NCBI GenBank assembly: GCA_002717365.1
Contig: PBDJ01000037.1
Location: 1-41,753, forward strand
Direction of reading: 5' to 3'
DNA: 41,753 nt
From: Acidimicrobiaceae bacterium
GTDB lineage: Bacteria; Actinomycetota; Acidimicrobiia; Acidimicrobiales; MedAcidi-G1
In this document: piece by piece, positions 7,546 through 15,377 of the stretch
How the letters are laid out: every line of letters starts with the position of its first letter
Position numbering within the stretch: position 1 is the stretch's first letter
Program-made: the position numbers and the translations under genes
Notes under the pieces: model-generated
What the model was told of the DNA's origin: nothing
What the model saw: only the letters and a program-made list of their open reading frames with translations
Database searches by the model: none

Positions 7546-8949
7546 TTAACCCAAGGGGCCCGGAGGGAGCGTCTCCGGATCAAGGGTGGCCAACGCCCCG
7601 ATATCGGGCGCAGGTGCCGTGCCGAACACCTCCTCGGCAGCAGCCAGAAGGGCCACTAGGGCAGCGTCACCATGACGTCGTCCAGCAAACTGAACCCCGA
7701 CCGGAAGGCCACCGTCGGTGAATCCTGCCGGCAAGGACGCCGACGGTGCGCCGGTCACGGTGATCCTCGAACAGGACCGCATCCAGTGGGTGTAGTGGTT
7801 CAGTGACACACCGTCGATCTCGTCGACCCACTCCATGCCGACCGGAAATGGCAACACTTGGGTAGTCGGCGACAGGAACGCATCGAACTGACCCTCAACA
7901 AAGAACCGATCCCAGTGGGATCGGATGCGCCCTTCGGTGGCGACTGCCGCGGCGATCCGATCGGCATCCAGAGAAAGACCCAGCCGGATCTCATAGCGGG
8001 CTGTGGCCTTCACGCGCTCGTCGTCGACAAGAGGGGTCATATGGAAGGTCTGAAAAAGGCCGCGTAGGTCTTCGAAGCAGCGATCGGCACCCGTCAGGTC
8101 GGGGCAGGCCTCCACCACCTCCCAGCCAGCATCCACCAGGGCATCGACGGCTTGGACCGTTGCCGCCCGGACGGGGGGATCCACCGGAAGGTCCCCAAGG
8201 TCAGGGGAGAACGCAATCCGGGGAGCGGTCGGGATGGGGTCTGTCGACACCTCGGCAGACCTCATCACTCCCAGCAGGAGCGCCATGTCGGCCACTGTTC
8301 GGCCCATCGGACCGGCGATCGGTTGGTCGGTTCGGGGATCGGGATGCACGTCCAGAGGAATGGATCCGGTGGTCGGACGAAAGCCGACTACGGCGTTGAA
8401 GGCTGCTGGATTCCGGAGGGAGCCACCCAGGTCGGATCCGTCGGCGATTGAGAGAGAACCACAGGCCAGGCCCACAGCGGCACCACCACTGGAACCACCT
8501 GCGCTGCGTTTCGGGTCCCATGGGTTACGGGTCAGGCCTAGCACCGGATTGAAGGTGTGGGAGCCCTTTCCGAACTCGGGCGTGTTGGTTTTACCCACAG
8601 GCACGACGCCACTTAGACGGATATGGGCGACGAGGGGGGCGTCGTCGGTTGGTATGTGGTCGCGGAAGACCAATGATCCCCGGGTCGTCAGAACGCCAGC
8701 GGTGTCGTTGAGGTCCTTGAAAGCGGTGACAAGGCCGCGTAGCGGGGTGTTCTTGAGCAGGGTCGGATCGTCATCGAGTCGACCGGCGAGGTCCTCGGCT
8801 GTGTCCCAGTGGACGGTTGGTATGGCGTTGACTACCGGCTCGGTCATTTCGGCCCGGGTGCGGCAGTCCGCCAGGAGTTCCCGACATGACGCCTTGCCGG
8901 CGTCCAGCAGCGCCTTCTGCTCGGTGGCGGTCAACGCGGCGAGGTCCAT
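7546..8949 (-). CDS. amidase (amidase signature family)
   Basis: A 467-residue amidase-signature hydrolase with the complete Ser-cisSer-Lys triad: Lys78 in TAFKDLND, the cis-serine in AGGSSGGAA (about Ser154) and the nucleophile Ser177 in GSDLGGSLRNP. The length is typical. It hydrolyses a C-N amide bond in the cytoplasm; the substrate cannot be read from the sequence. It is not GatA: the associated gatB/gatC are absent and the C-terminal part is of the general amidase type. A TAGGGT -10 lies 9 nt before the ATG, in the 72-bp gap after soxG, so it probably has its own promoter. The thioesterase begins about 160 bp further downstream on the same strand. Confidence 0.88.
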   Translation of the reverse strand: MDLAALTATEQKALLDAGKASCRELLADCRTRAEMTEPVVNAIPTVHWDTAEDLAGRLDDDPTLLKNTPLRGLVTAFKDLNDTAGVLTTRGSLVFRDHIPTDDAPLVAHIRLSGVVPVGKTNTPEFGKGSHTFNPVLGLTRNPWDPKRSAGGSSGGAAVGLACGSLSIADGSDLGGSLRNPAAFNAVVGFRPTTGSIPLDVHPDPRTDQPIAGPMGRTVADMALLLGVMRSAEVSTDPIPTAPRIAFSPDLGDLPVDPPVRAATVQAVDALVDAGWEVVEACPDLTGADRCFEDLRGLFQTFHMTPLVDDERVKATARYEIRLGLSLDADRIAAAVATEGRIRSHWDRFFVEGQFDAFLSPTTQVLPFPVGMEWVDEIDGVSLNHYTHWMRSCSRITVTGAPSASLPAGFTDGGLPVGVQFAGRRHGDAALVALLAAAEEVFGTAPAPDIGALATLDPETLPPGPLG

Positions 8950-8958
8950 CGCCGGCGC

Positions 8959-8964
8959 ACCCTA
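8959..8964 (-). promoter_or_regulatory. -10 element (TAGGGT) of the amidase gene
   Basis: On the minus strand TAGGGT is followed by 9 nt and then the amidase ATG at 8949. No Shine-Dalgarno is seen. It is identical to the hexamer in front of upp. Confidence 0.4.
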
Positions 8965-9021
8965 GGGCACGTCGAAGATGGACCTCTTGCCGGTCTTTGA
9001 TCGTTCAGCGACTGGAAGCGG

Positions 9022-9633
9022 TCAGTGTCCGTGCAGTTCCCAGCCATGGGGGACCGATAGCCCGAATTCTGTGCAGGCGTCCGCCACGGCGATGAACAAG
9101 AACTTTCCGAACGATCGTTCGCAGCCAATGAGAAACGACGTCTGGCCACCCTCGTCGTCGCGAACTAGGTCACAGCCGACGTTTCCTACCGATGCTGAGA
9201 ACACGGCACCGTCTGGGGTGAGTTCATCTGACAGGTCCAGATTGCAGATTTTGTTCAGGGCTGCTGTGGCATTGGAGCCACTGATTCGCAGCATGGCTCG
9301 ACCGTGGGTTATGTCGATGACGGTGACGAACCCCTCGCCGGGCTCTCCCTGGAAATGGCCGAACACCTCGGAGAGGGCTGCTGTGATGGCCGACGCCTGT
9401 CCAGCGCCGGCATAGATGGTCCACTCGTCGGGACGGGTTCCGCATACGAGGGCACCGTCGGCTCGCCGCTGGCTCCGCCCATAGCCCACGCCTAGTTCTG
9501 CTGCCGCCCCCGTATCGGCACCGCCCCGAACCTGGACCTTGGTAGTTGAGGCAGCGTCGGCCACCGTGACGCTCCCGTCTGGAGCGCTCAGGGGACCGAT
9601 ATCTACCGGGCTGTTGAAGGTGGTCTCAGACAC
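9022..9633 (-). CDS. soxG: sarcosine oxidase gamma subunit
   Basis: A 203-residue SoxG subunit of heterotetrameric sarcosine oxidase, which packs against the alpha subunit and has a GcvT-like fold. Recognisable parts are the DEWTIYAG strand, TVIDITHGRAMLRISG, an LNKICNLDLS segment matching the conserved 'L....pLDL' of SoxG, and the terminal CTEFG helix. I chose the GTG at 9633 because GGAAGGAG lies about 9 nt upstream. An ATG at 9660 is possible but has a poorer site. The start lies inside the last codons of soxA (8-bp overlap), showing operon coupling. It is the last gene of the Rieske-soxBDAG operon. SoxG is the least conserved subunit, so position and partial motifs carry the call. Confidence 0.85.
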   Translation of the reverse strand: MSETTFNSPVDIGPLSAPDGSVTVADAASTTKVQVRGGADTGAAAELGVGYGRSQRRADGALVCGTRPDEWTIYAGAGQASAITAALSEVFGHFQGEPGEGFVTVIDITHGRAMLRISGSNATAALNKICNLDLSDELTPDGAVFSASVGNVGCDLVRDDEGGQTSFLIGCERSFGKFLFIAVADACTEFGLSVPHGWELHGH

Positions 9634-12478
9634 GTTGCCGTGCTCCTTCCGGATCGACATGGGCGTGGTGTTCCTGGACGGTGGCGGTGACCCGCCGCCC
9701 GTCGGCGAGCAGCACGGTGATGGATGAACCCGCAGCAGCCAGCGACGGGTCGACCTGAGCCAGACAGACCGATCGTCCGAGGGTCGGCGACATTCGACTC
9801 GAGGTGATCCGTCCCAGGATCGTGTTCGAGCCGCCGTCCACGATCTGTGCGGCCTCTTCAGGGACGATCTCTGGATCGTCGGTTTGGACACCCACCAAGA
9901 TGGGCAGGTCGGTCCGTTCGTAGGCGGCTTTCAATTCGGGCAGGCCAATGGTGTCCGGCTTGTCCAGCTTTACCAGCCCACCGAGGCCAGCTGTCGGAGC
10001 TTTACTCAGCCCATCGGTGTCCTGACCCACGATGTAGTGGCCCTTTTCCAGCCGCAGAATGCGCTGGGCTTCGACACCGAACGGACGACAGCCGAGATCT
10101 TCGCCCTGTGCGAGGAGTTCCTCCCAAACGTGGAGAGCATGACCGGACGGCACGTGAACCTCATAGGAGAGTTCACCGGTAAATCCGATCCTCCAGATAA
10201 TGCAGTCGGACACACCGGCCACTGTGCCCTGGCGCACGCTGAAGTACGGGAAGGCGTCAGCACTCAGGTCGACATCCTCCACGATCCGCTCCAGCAGGGT
10301 TCGGGAGTGCGGCCCGGCCACGTTGATACTGGTTAGGCCGCCAGTCACGGCAGTCACGTGGACTTGCCACTCGGGACGGTAGGTCTGTAGCCAGTCCTCC
10401 AGCATTTCCCAGACGGCACCGGCACCTGATGAGGTACAGGTCATGAGCCAGTGGTACTCGCCTAGGCGGCCAGTGACGCCGTCATCGGAGACAACTCCGT
10501 CTTCGGCCACCATGGTGCCGTAGCGCACTCGTCCGATGTCCAACTTGCTCCACTTGTTGACGTAGACGAGTTCAAGGAGCTTCGACACGTCAGGGCCACG
10601 AAGGTCCAGCTTTCCGAGCGGGGTTACGTCAATGAGGCCGACGTTGTTCCGTACATTGTCGGCTTCCTCCATGGGATCGCCGTAATGGTCAGGACGCACC
10701 CACTGGCCGGCGAGCAGTGGTGCGGCGCCGTGGGCGTCGTGCCAGTCTTGGAGAGCTGATCGGCGCACCGGCTCGTGGATCCGACCAGCCAACGCACCAA
10801 GCGTGATGGGGGCGAAGGGGGGCCGCCACACAGTTGTACCAATCTCAGCCATAGACACCTGATTGGCTTCAGCCAACACGGCGGCAGCGTTGACGGTCTC
10901 CAGCTTGCCCTGCGACGGGCCCATCGTCACGGTGGTGTACCGCTTCATGAGCTCGATGGAGTCGAAGCCCTCCTTAGAGGCCTGGATAAGGTCCTTCGAG
11001 GAAACGTCCTCGGAGAAGTCGACCATGCCGTGGGTTGTGCTCCGGTAGCACTCCGGGTGCGGTACACGGTTCAAAGGAGTCCGGCTGTCTGCCATTTCGG
11101 CTGGCTTGTCCCAGGCGGGGTCGTTCGACCTGGCCGTCTGGGCCACCCGGTCGTGGCGACGCCGTAGTGCACGGTTGGCTGCCAACACACCAGTGGCCCG
11201 ACCATGAGCCTCCAATTCGGCAGTCGACCCGTCACCAGTAATACCACCGGTAGCCAGAATGTTGCTGGGAAGCGAATTGGAGAAGTATCTGGCCGCCGTG
11301 GCGTCGTAGACAGGCCTGTCGCCGGCCATGTTGAGCAGCGAGGTGGGGGCGGTCCAGCCTGTAGCGGTGACCACTAGGTCGGCGTTGAGGGTCCGCCCAT
11401 CGTTCAATACGACCTTGGACACGCGGCTCTTGCCCGCTACGCACACAATGCTTTCGCCCTTCCGGGCGTCGAGCACGGCTACGACTTCTACGCCAACCCG
11501 CTTTAGGTCACCTACCGCTGCATCCCCATCGGCATTGGCGCTCATGACTACGGCTCTGTTCCCTGGCTTAACGGCCCAGAGATTTATAAGCCGCCGGGTG
11601 GCGCCGGAGAGCATGACACCTGGGGTGTCGTTACCTGCGAACACGTACGGACGTTCCACCAGGCCGGGGGCCACGACCATTACTCCAGCTCGGGCCTTGA
11701 TAAGTCGCTCGGGGGCAATGTCATGGCTTCGCTGCATGATGGAGATCCAGTTGTGGTCGTAGCGACCGGTCACCGTCGAGTCGACCAGCACCTCGATGTT
11801 GTCGTGGGCGCGGCAGGATGCGGCAAGGTCCGCCCCGTGCGCCCGTTGATCTTCGTTACCCCACAGCAGGTGCCCACCGAGATCGCCGTACTGTTCGACG
11901 AGGAGGACCGAAGCACCGTTGTCGGCAGCAGCCAGAGCGGCACCCATGCCGGCCGGGCCACCACCCGCTACAAGGACGTCCGGGTGGACGTACCGCTTGT
12001 CGTAGGCACCATGCGTGCTGGTTTCCCAGTGAATTCGGCCACCTGGTGCAAACTTCTTTAGGACCTTTTGGTACAGCGGCCACAGAAACTTCGGACGCAT
12101 GAAGGTCTTGTAGTAAAAACCCGAGGACAGGAACCGTCCAACCAACTGGTTCGCGGCACCGAGATCAAACTCGAGGCTTGGCCACACGTTCTGGGTGCTG
12201 ACCTCCATGCCAGCTTCCAGGCGGCGACTGCCGGCCCGGACATTGGGCTCGTCGCCGACCTGCACGAACAGATTTGGGTCCCAGTGGTCAGCGGTCAGAA
12301 TGCCGCGCTTGCGGTGGTATTTCATGCTGCGGCCGAAGACGTCGACTCCACTGGCCGCAATTGCCGAGGCGATGGTGTCACCCTGGTACCCGGTGACAGC
12401 TTTTCCGTTCCAGGTGAACGAAAGGCTCGTGGACCGGTCAATGATCTCGCCCGGTTGGGCGGTAAGTCGGTTACTCAT
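9626..12478 (-). CDS. soxA: sarcosine oxidase alpha subunit
   Basis: A 950-residue SoxA, normal length for the large subunit of cytoplasmic heterotetrameric sarcosine oxidase, which converts sarcosine, O2 and tetrahydrofolate to glycine, H2O2 and 5,10-methylene-THF. The N-terminal 100 residues form the ferredoxin-like Fer2_4 region (TFTW..K..TGYQGDTIASAI type). An NAD-binding Rossmann motif follows (LVAGGGPAGMGA, about 169-180) with VVAPGLVERPYVFAGNDTPG after it. The C-terminal part from about residue 575 is a GcvT-like folate-binding domain with the Q.W.RP.HYGDP and VNKWSKLDIGRVRYG motifs. The start overlaps the stop of soxD by ATGA. It is the catalytic partner of SoxB, with methylene-THF formed at the alpha subunit. 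Confidence 0.95.
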   Translation of the reverse strand: MSNRLTAQPGEIIDRSTSLSFTWNGKAVTGYQGDTIASAIAASGVDVFGRSMKYHRKRGILTADHWDPNLFVQVGDEPNVRAGSRRLEAGMEVSTQNVWPSLEFDLGAANQLVGRFLSSGFYYKTFMRPKFLWPLYQKVLKKFAPGGRIHWETSTHGAYDKRYVHPDVLVAGGGPAGMGAALAAADNGASVLLVEQYGDLGGHLLWGNEDQRAHGADLAASCRAHDNIEVLVDSTVTGRYDHNWISIMQRSHDIAPERLIKARAGVMVVAPGLVERPYVFAGNDTPGVMLSGATRRLINLWAVKPGNRAVVMSANADGDAAVGDLKRVGVEVVAVLDARKGESIVCVAGKSRVSKVVLNDGRTLNADLVVTATGWTAPTSLLNMAGDRPVYDATAARYFSNSLPSNILATGGITGDGSTAELEAHGRATGVLAANRALRRRHDRVAQTARSNDPAWDKPAEMADSRTPLNRVPHPECYRSTTHGMVDFSEDVSSKDLIQASKEGFDSIELMKRYTTVTMGPSQGKLETVNAAAVLAEANQVSMAEIGTTVWRPPFAPITLGALAGRIHEPVRRSALQDWHDAHGAAPLLAGQWVRPDHYGDPMEEADNVRNNVGLIDVTPLGKLDLRGPDVSKLLELVYVNKWSKLDIGRVRYGTMVAEDGVVSDDGVTGRLGEYHWLMTCTSSGAGAVWEMLEDWLQTYRPEWQVHVTAVTGGLTSINVAGPHSRTLLERIVEDVDLSADAFPYFSVRQGTVAGVSDCIIWRIGFTGELSYEVHVPSGHALHVWEELLAQGEDLGCRPFGVEAQRILRLEKGHYIVGQDTDGLSKAPTAGLGGLVKLDKPDTIGLPELKAAYERTDLPILVGVQTDDPEIVPEEAAQIVDGGSNTILGRITSSRMSPTLGRSVCLAQVDPSLAAAGSSITVLLADGRRVTATVQEHHAHVDPEGARQRV

Positions 12479-12723
12479 GAGGCCTCCTGGCCGCGTATCT
12501 CGTTGGTCGCGGTGTTGCGCTCAATGGTGAAGTAGCGGCGGCAGCCGCCCCGGCAGTACCAGGTCTCGGTGACCCAGTCAGCGGGGTTTTTCCGCATGTA
12601 CAGGTATTCGCGCCACTCGATTAGAGAAGCCGCCGAGGGGTCGGGGCGGGGAACGAGCTCCCCGCAGTTACGCAGGTCGCCCGAGTTCCGGGGACCACAG
12701 TTGGGGCAAGGTACGACAATCAT
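12475..12723 (-). CDS. soxD: sarcosine oxidase delta subunit, four-cysteine zinc site
   Basis: An 82-residue SoxD, the small zinc-binding subunit of the sarcosine oxidase heterotetramer. The N-terminus has CPNCGPRN with Cys6 and Cys9, then the conserved WREYLYMRKNP and a C-terminal GCRRYF. In the structurally known enzyme the zinc is held by two Cys, one His and one Cys (C..C...H...C). Here the His position is Cys57 (WYCRGGC), so the site reads Cys6-Cys9-Cys57-Cys61. The gene shares one base with the stop of soxB (TAATG) and overlaps soxA by 4 bp. Length and motifs are otherwise ordinary. Confidence 0.93.
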   Translation of the reverse strand: MIVVPCPNCGPRNSGDLRNCGELVPRPDPSAASLIEWREYLYMRKNPADWVTETWYCRGGCRRYFTIERNTATNEIRGQEAS

Positions 12724-14012
12724 TAGTGACCCACTGCTGCTGCGCCCTTTTCACCGACGAGGTCTCCCTCGGTGAAGCGCTCAATTCCGAACGGGGCGAT
12801 CAGGTCCGCTGTGCGGCCGGTGGCGATCGTCTCCGCCAGGGTTTCGCCGGCCACCGGGCCGGCCTTGAATCCGTAAGTGCCCCAGCCAACGTCAACCAGG
12901 TAACCCTCTACGGGTGTAAAGCCCATGACAGGGGAGTAGTCGGGCGTCATGTCGCAGAGGCCCGACCATTGGCGTAGCAGGCGCATCTTCGAGATGCCCG
13001 GCATGAGCTCCAGCACGTGTCCGGCCAGTTCTTCAGTGAATTCGAGGGTTCCGTTGACCCGGTAAGTGCCCACTGGGTCAACGGAGGCACCGAATACGAG
13101 CTCCCCCCGGTCGGTTTGACTGACGTAGACGTGCAGCGAGCCCGACACAACCACCGTCGGTAGGAACACCTTGCATGGTTCGGTGACCGCTGCCTGGAGA
13201 GGGTGAGTGGTGATGGGTAGAGGCACGCCGGCCATGTTGGAGATGAGTGAGGCCCAACCGGCCGTGCAGTTGACAACCACGGGAGAGTTGATGTCGCCGC
13301 GACTGGTCTTCACCCCGGAGACCCGGCCTCCGGCGCCCTTTCCGCCGGGCCCGGTACCGCCTTCAACATTGATGTCAAGGACTTCGGTCTCCTGGAGGAT
13401 GTGAACCCCGTGGTGGTCGGCACCGCGGGCGTAGCCCCAGACGACGGCGTCGTGGCGGACGATCCCACCAGGGGGGTGGTACAAGGCGCCCATGATCGGG
13501 TACCGAGTGTTAGGCGAGACGTCCAGGCTTGGGGCCTGTTTCTTCACCTCCTGGGGGTCGATGACGCTGGAGTCAATGCCCTGGAGCTTGTTGACCTCGG
13601 CTCGCCAGTGCATGGTCCGTAGCGCCGAGTCGGTGTGGGCCAGGGTGAGGTGACCTCGCCGGGAGAACATGATGTTCAGATTCAGGTCGGTGGCCATCGT
13701 GTTGTACAGGTCCAGCGACCGGTCGTAGAAGGCCACTCCCTCTGGTGTGAGGTAGTTGGAGCGGACGATGGCCGTGTTGCGCCCGGAGCCACCACCACCG
13801 ATGTACCCCTTGTCGACGACGGCTACGTTCGTGATGCCGTGGTTTTCGGCGAGGTAGTAGGCGGTGGCCAGGCCGTGAAGACCGCCACCTATGACGACGA
13901 CGTCGTAAGAGTCGTGCATTTCTGGGCGACGCCACATCCGTGGCCAATCGCCTCTAGTCAGGCCGTGTTTGACGAGCGCGCCTGCTGAGTACTTCGGGGG
14001 TCGTTTCCCCAT
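12723..14012 (-). CDS. soxB: sarcosine oxidase beta subunit
   Basis: A 429-residue SoxB, the flavin-bearing subunit that dehydrogenates sarcosine. The N-terminal YSAGALVKHGL and WRRPEMHDSYDVV lead into the FAD Rossmann motif VVVIGGGLHGLA (39-49). GYIGGGGSGRNTAIVRSNYL is the second conserved flavin-contact stretch. GGIVRHDAVVWG carries His187, which by position matches the histidine that holds covalent FMN in characterised enzymes. YSPVMGFTPVEGYLVDVGWG closes the substrate domain. The start ATG lies 3 bp after the stop of the Rieske gene, and the stop overlaps soxD. Nothing is truncated; all cofactor motifs are present. Confidence 0.95.
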   Translation of the reverse strand: MGKRPPKYSAGALVKHGLTRGDWPRMWRRPEMHDSYDVVVIGGGLHGLATAYYLAENHGITNVAVVDKGYIGGGGSGRNTAIVRSNYLTPEGVAFYDRSLDLYNTMATDLNLNIMFSRRGHLTLAHTDSALRTMHWRAEVNKLQGIDSSVIDPQEVKKQAPSLDVSPNTRYPIMGALYHPPGGIVRHDAVVWGYARGADHHGVHILQETEVLDINVEGGTGPGGKGAGGRVSGVKTSRGDINSPVVVNCTAGWASLISNMAGVPLPITTHPLQAAVTEPCKVFLPTVVVSGSLHVYVSQTDRGELVFGASVDPVGTYRVNGTLEFTEELAGHVLELMPGISKMRLLRQWSGLCDMTPDYSPVMGFTPVEGYLVDVGWGTYGFKAGPVAGETLAETIATGRTADLIAPFGIERFTEGDLVGEKGAAAVGH

Positions 14013-14015
14013 GGA

Positions 14016-15290
14016 TTAATTCACCTTCCTTGCTTGGTTTTCGACGCTGCGCCACGGAAGCGGGTTTATTCCGGTGCCGTAGAGCGGCTGATCGTCGGTT
14101 TCGTCACCGGTGGGAATCTGTGAGATCCCAACAAACCGGTCAGCGAGCATGTTGTGGAACCGATGGAGTGGCTCTTCGAATCGTGGGGAGAGGCGGCCCG
14201 GCGTGTAGCGGCCCTGAGACAGGCCCCTTTGTCCCCGCTGGACAATGTCGATGTCTTCGCCATTTACGTCTAGCCAGAAGTCTCGGGTGATGGCGAAGTC
14301 CTCGTCGGCTATCTGCAGGTTGGAGGGGGGAAGCAGCCAGGTGCAGTGTTCCCGGGTTAGGCCGGCAGCGACAGGATCCAAACGCATAACGAAGACGTGG
14401 TTGGGCAAGATGCTGAGAAGCACGTTGGGAAACAGGGCGATGAAGCGGCCGCTAGCCATATCGGACTGGCTGAGCCCTTCGGCAGGAGGCAAGGCGTTCC
14501 AGTCGCCACGCTCGTTGTTGGAAAGAGGTGTGGTGGTCTGACCGCAGTACATGCCGGTGCCCTGGTAGCGGTAGTGGTCCTGGACTCGGGAGACCTTGGC
14601 AAGCTCCGGATGCACCCACCGCAGGTGGTAGTACTCCTGGAAGTTCTCGGAGACAAGCTTCCAGTTGGCTGCAAATTCGAGGTTCTGGGTGAGATGGCTG
14701 CGCCATCCGGCGAGGCGGTAGCCGGCGAGGCGTTGATCGAGGTCGCCGAACCAGTCCCCGATTGTCGGTGTCTCATCAGAGAGGCAGACGAACAGGAGGC
14801 ACTGCCAGGAAGCGACTCGCACCGTGTGAAGCCCGTATTCAGCGGGTTCAAATTGGTCCACTCCGGCGTCGGCGAACTGGGGAGTGGCGACCAGGGCGCC
14901 GTCCCGGTCGTAGGTCCAACGGTGGTAGGGGCAGCGGATAGTCAACCCCAGGGTGCAGTCCGTCTCCAGTAGTTCCGTGCCGCGGTGCCGACAGGCGTTG
15001 AAGTAACACCGGAGTTCGCCATTCCGGTTGCGGGTGAGGATCACAGAACGGCCGGCGACGGATCGCACGATGGCGCTACCTGGGGCATCCAATTCATCGT
15101 GGGTTCCCACGCATACCCAGGAAGTAGAGAAGACCCGCTCCTGCTCTTCGGCGAAAAAGGCCGGGTCGGTGTACACGGCAGCCGGGAGGGCGTGAGCCTC
15201 CAGTATCGGACGGCGGGTACCCACCCAGGCCTCCTCGGCAGTCCAGGGGGTCCCGGTAGCGGCGGTTAGCGCGTCGGTCGAGGTCTTCAT
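14016..15290 (-). CDS. Rieske aromatic-ring-hydroxylating-type oxygenase, alpha subunit
   Basis: A 424-residue Rieske non-haem-iron oxygenase of the glycine betaine/choline/stachydrine group. The [2Fe-2S] ligands are Cys100, His102, Cys120 and His123 (CRHRG ... CPYHRW). The mononuclear iron site is SENFQEYYHLRWVHPEL with His222 and His227, and a later Asp (about 346) in NGEDIDIVQRG. As first gene of an operon with soxBDAG it probably removes a methyl group, as formaldehyde, from a quaternary amine feeding sarcosine. Glycine betaine demethylase is the best-known parallel, but no dedicated ferredoxin reductase (GbcB type) is encoded here. I place the start at 15290: an ATG at 15371 would begin only 7 bp from the divergent LysR start and would include the promoter described at 15327-15355. 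Confidence 0.88.
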   Translation of the reverse strand: MKTSTDALTAATGTPWTAEEAWVGTRRPILEAHALPAAVYTDPAFFAEEQERVFSTSWVCVGTHDELDAPGSAIVRSVAGRSVILTRNRNGELRCYFNACRHRGTELLETDCTLGLTIRCPYHRWTYDRDGALVATPQFADAGVDQFEPAEYGLHTVRVASWQCLLFVCLSDETPTIGDWFGDLDQRLAGYRLAGWRSHLTQNLEFAANWKLVSENFQEYYHLRWVHPELAKVSRVQDHYRYQGTGMYCGQTTTPLSNNERGDWNALPPAEGLSQSDMASGRFIALFPNVLLSILPNHVFVMRLDPVAAGLTREHCTWLLPPSNLQIADEDFAITRDFWLDVNGEDIDIVQRGQRGLSQGRYTPGRLSPRFEEPLHRFHNMLADRFVGISQIPTGDETDDQPLYGTGINPLPWRSVENQARKVN

Positions 15291-15326
15291 GGAGCGTCTG
15301 CCCCGTACCGGAGAGGGGGCGAGGAA

Positions 15327-15355
15327 AAGGTATGTCTGGTTCCACTCCTTGTAAA
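15327..15355 (-). promoter_or_regulatory. promoter of the Rieske-soxBDAG operon
   Basis: On the minus strand TTTACA (15355-15350) and TACCTT (15332-15327) are separated by 17 nt, the best sigma70-type pair in the window. Transcription would start near 15320, leaving about 30 nt of leader before ATG 15290. It overlaps the region upstream of the divergent LysR gene, as expected for LysR control. Confidence 0.5.
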
Positions 15356-15362
15356 GGACGGC

Positions 15363-15368
15363 TACTCT
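15363..15368 (+). promoter_or_regulatory. -10 element (TACTCT) of the LysR gene
   Basis: TACTCT lies 9 nt before the ATG at 15378, with no Shine-Dalgarno between them. It is back to back with the sox operon promoter; the two -10 elements are about 30 bp apart. Confidence 0.4.
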
Positions 15369-15377
15369 CATGGTGGT

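Noticed and set aside
8234-8965. 243-codon open frame opposite the amidase gene
   Set aside because: Shadow of the amidase: composition is Arg/Pro/Ser-rich and no family motif is visible, while the opposite strand has the full amidase triad.
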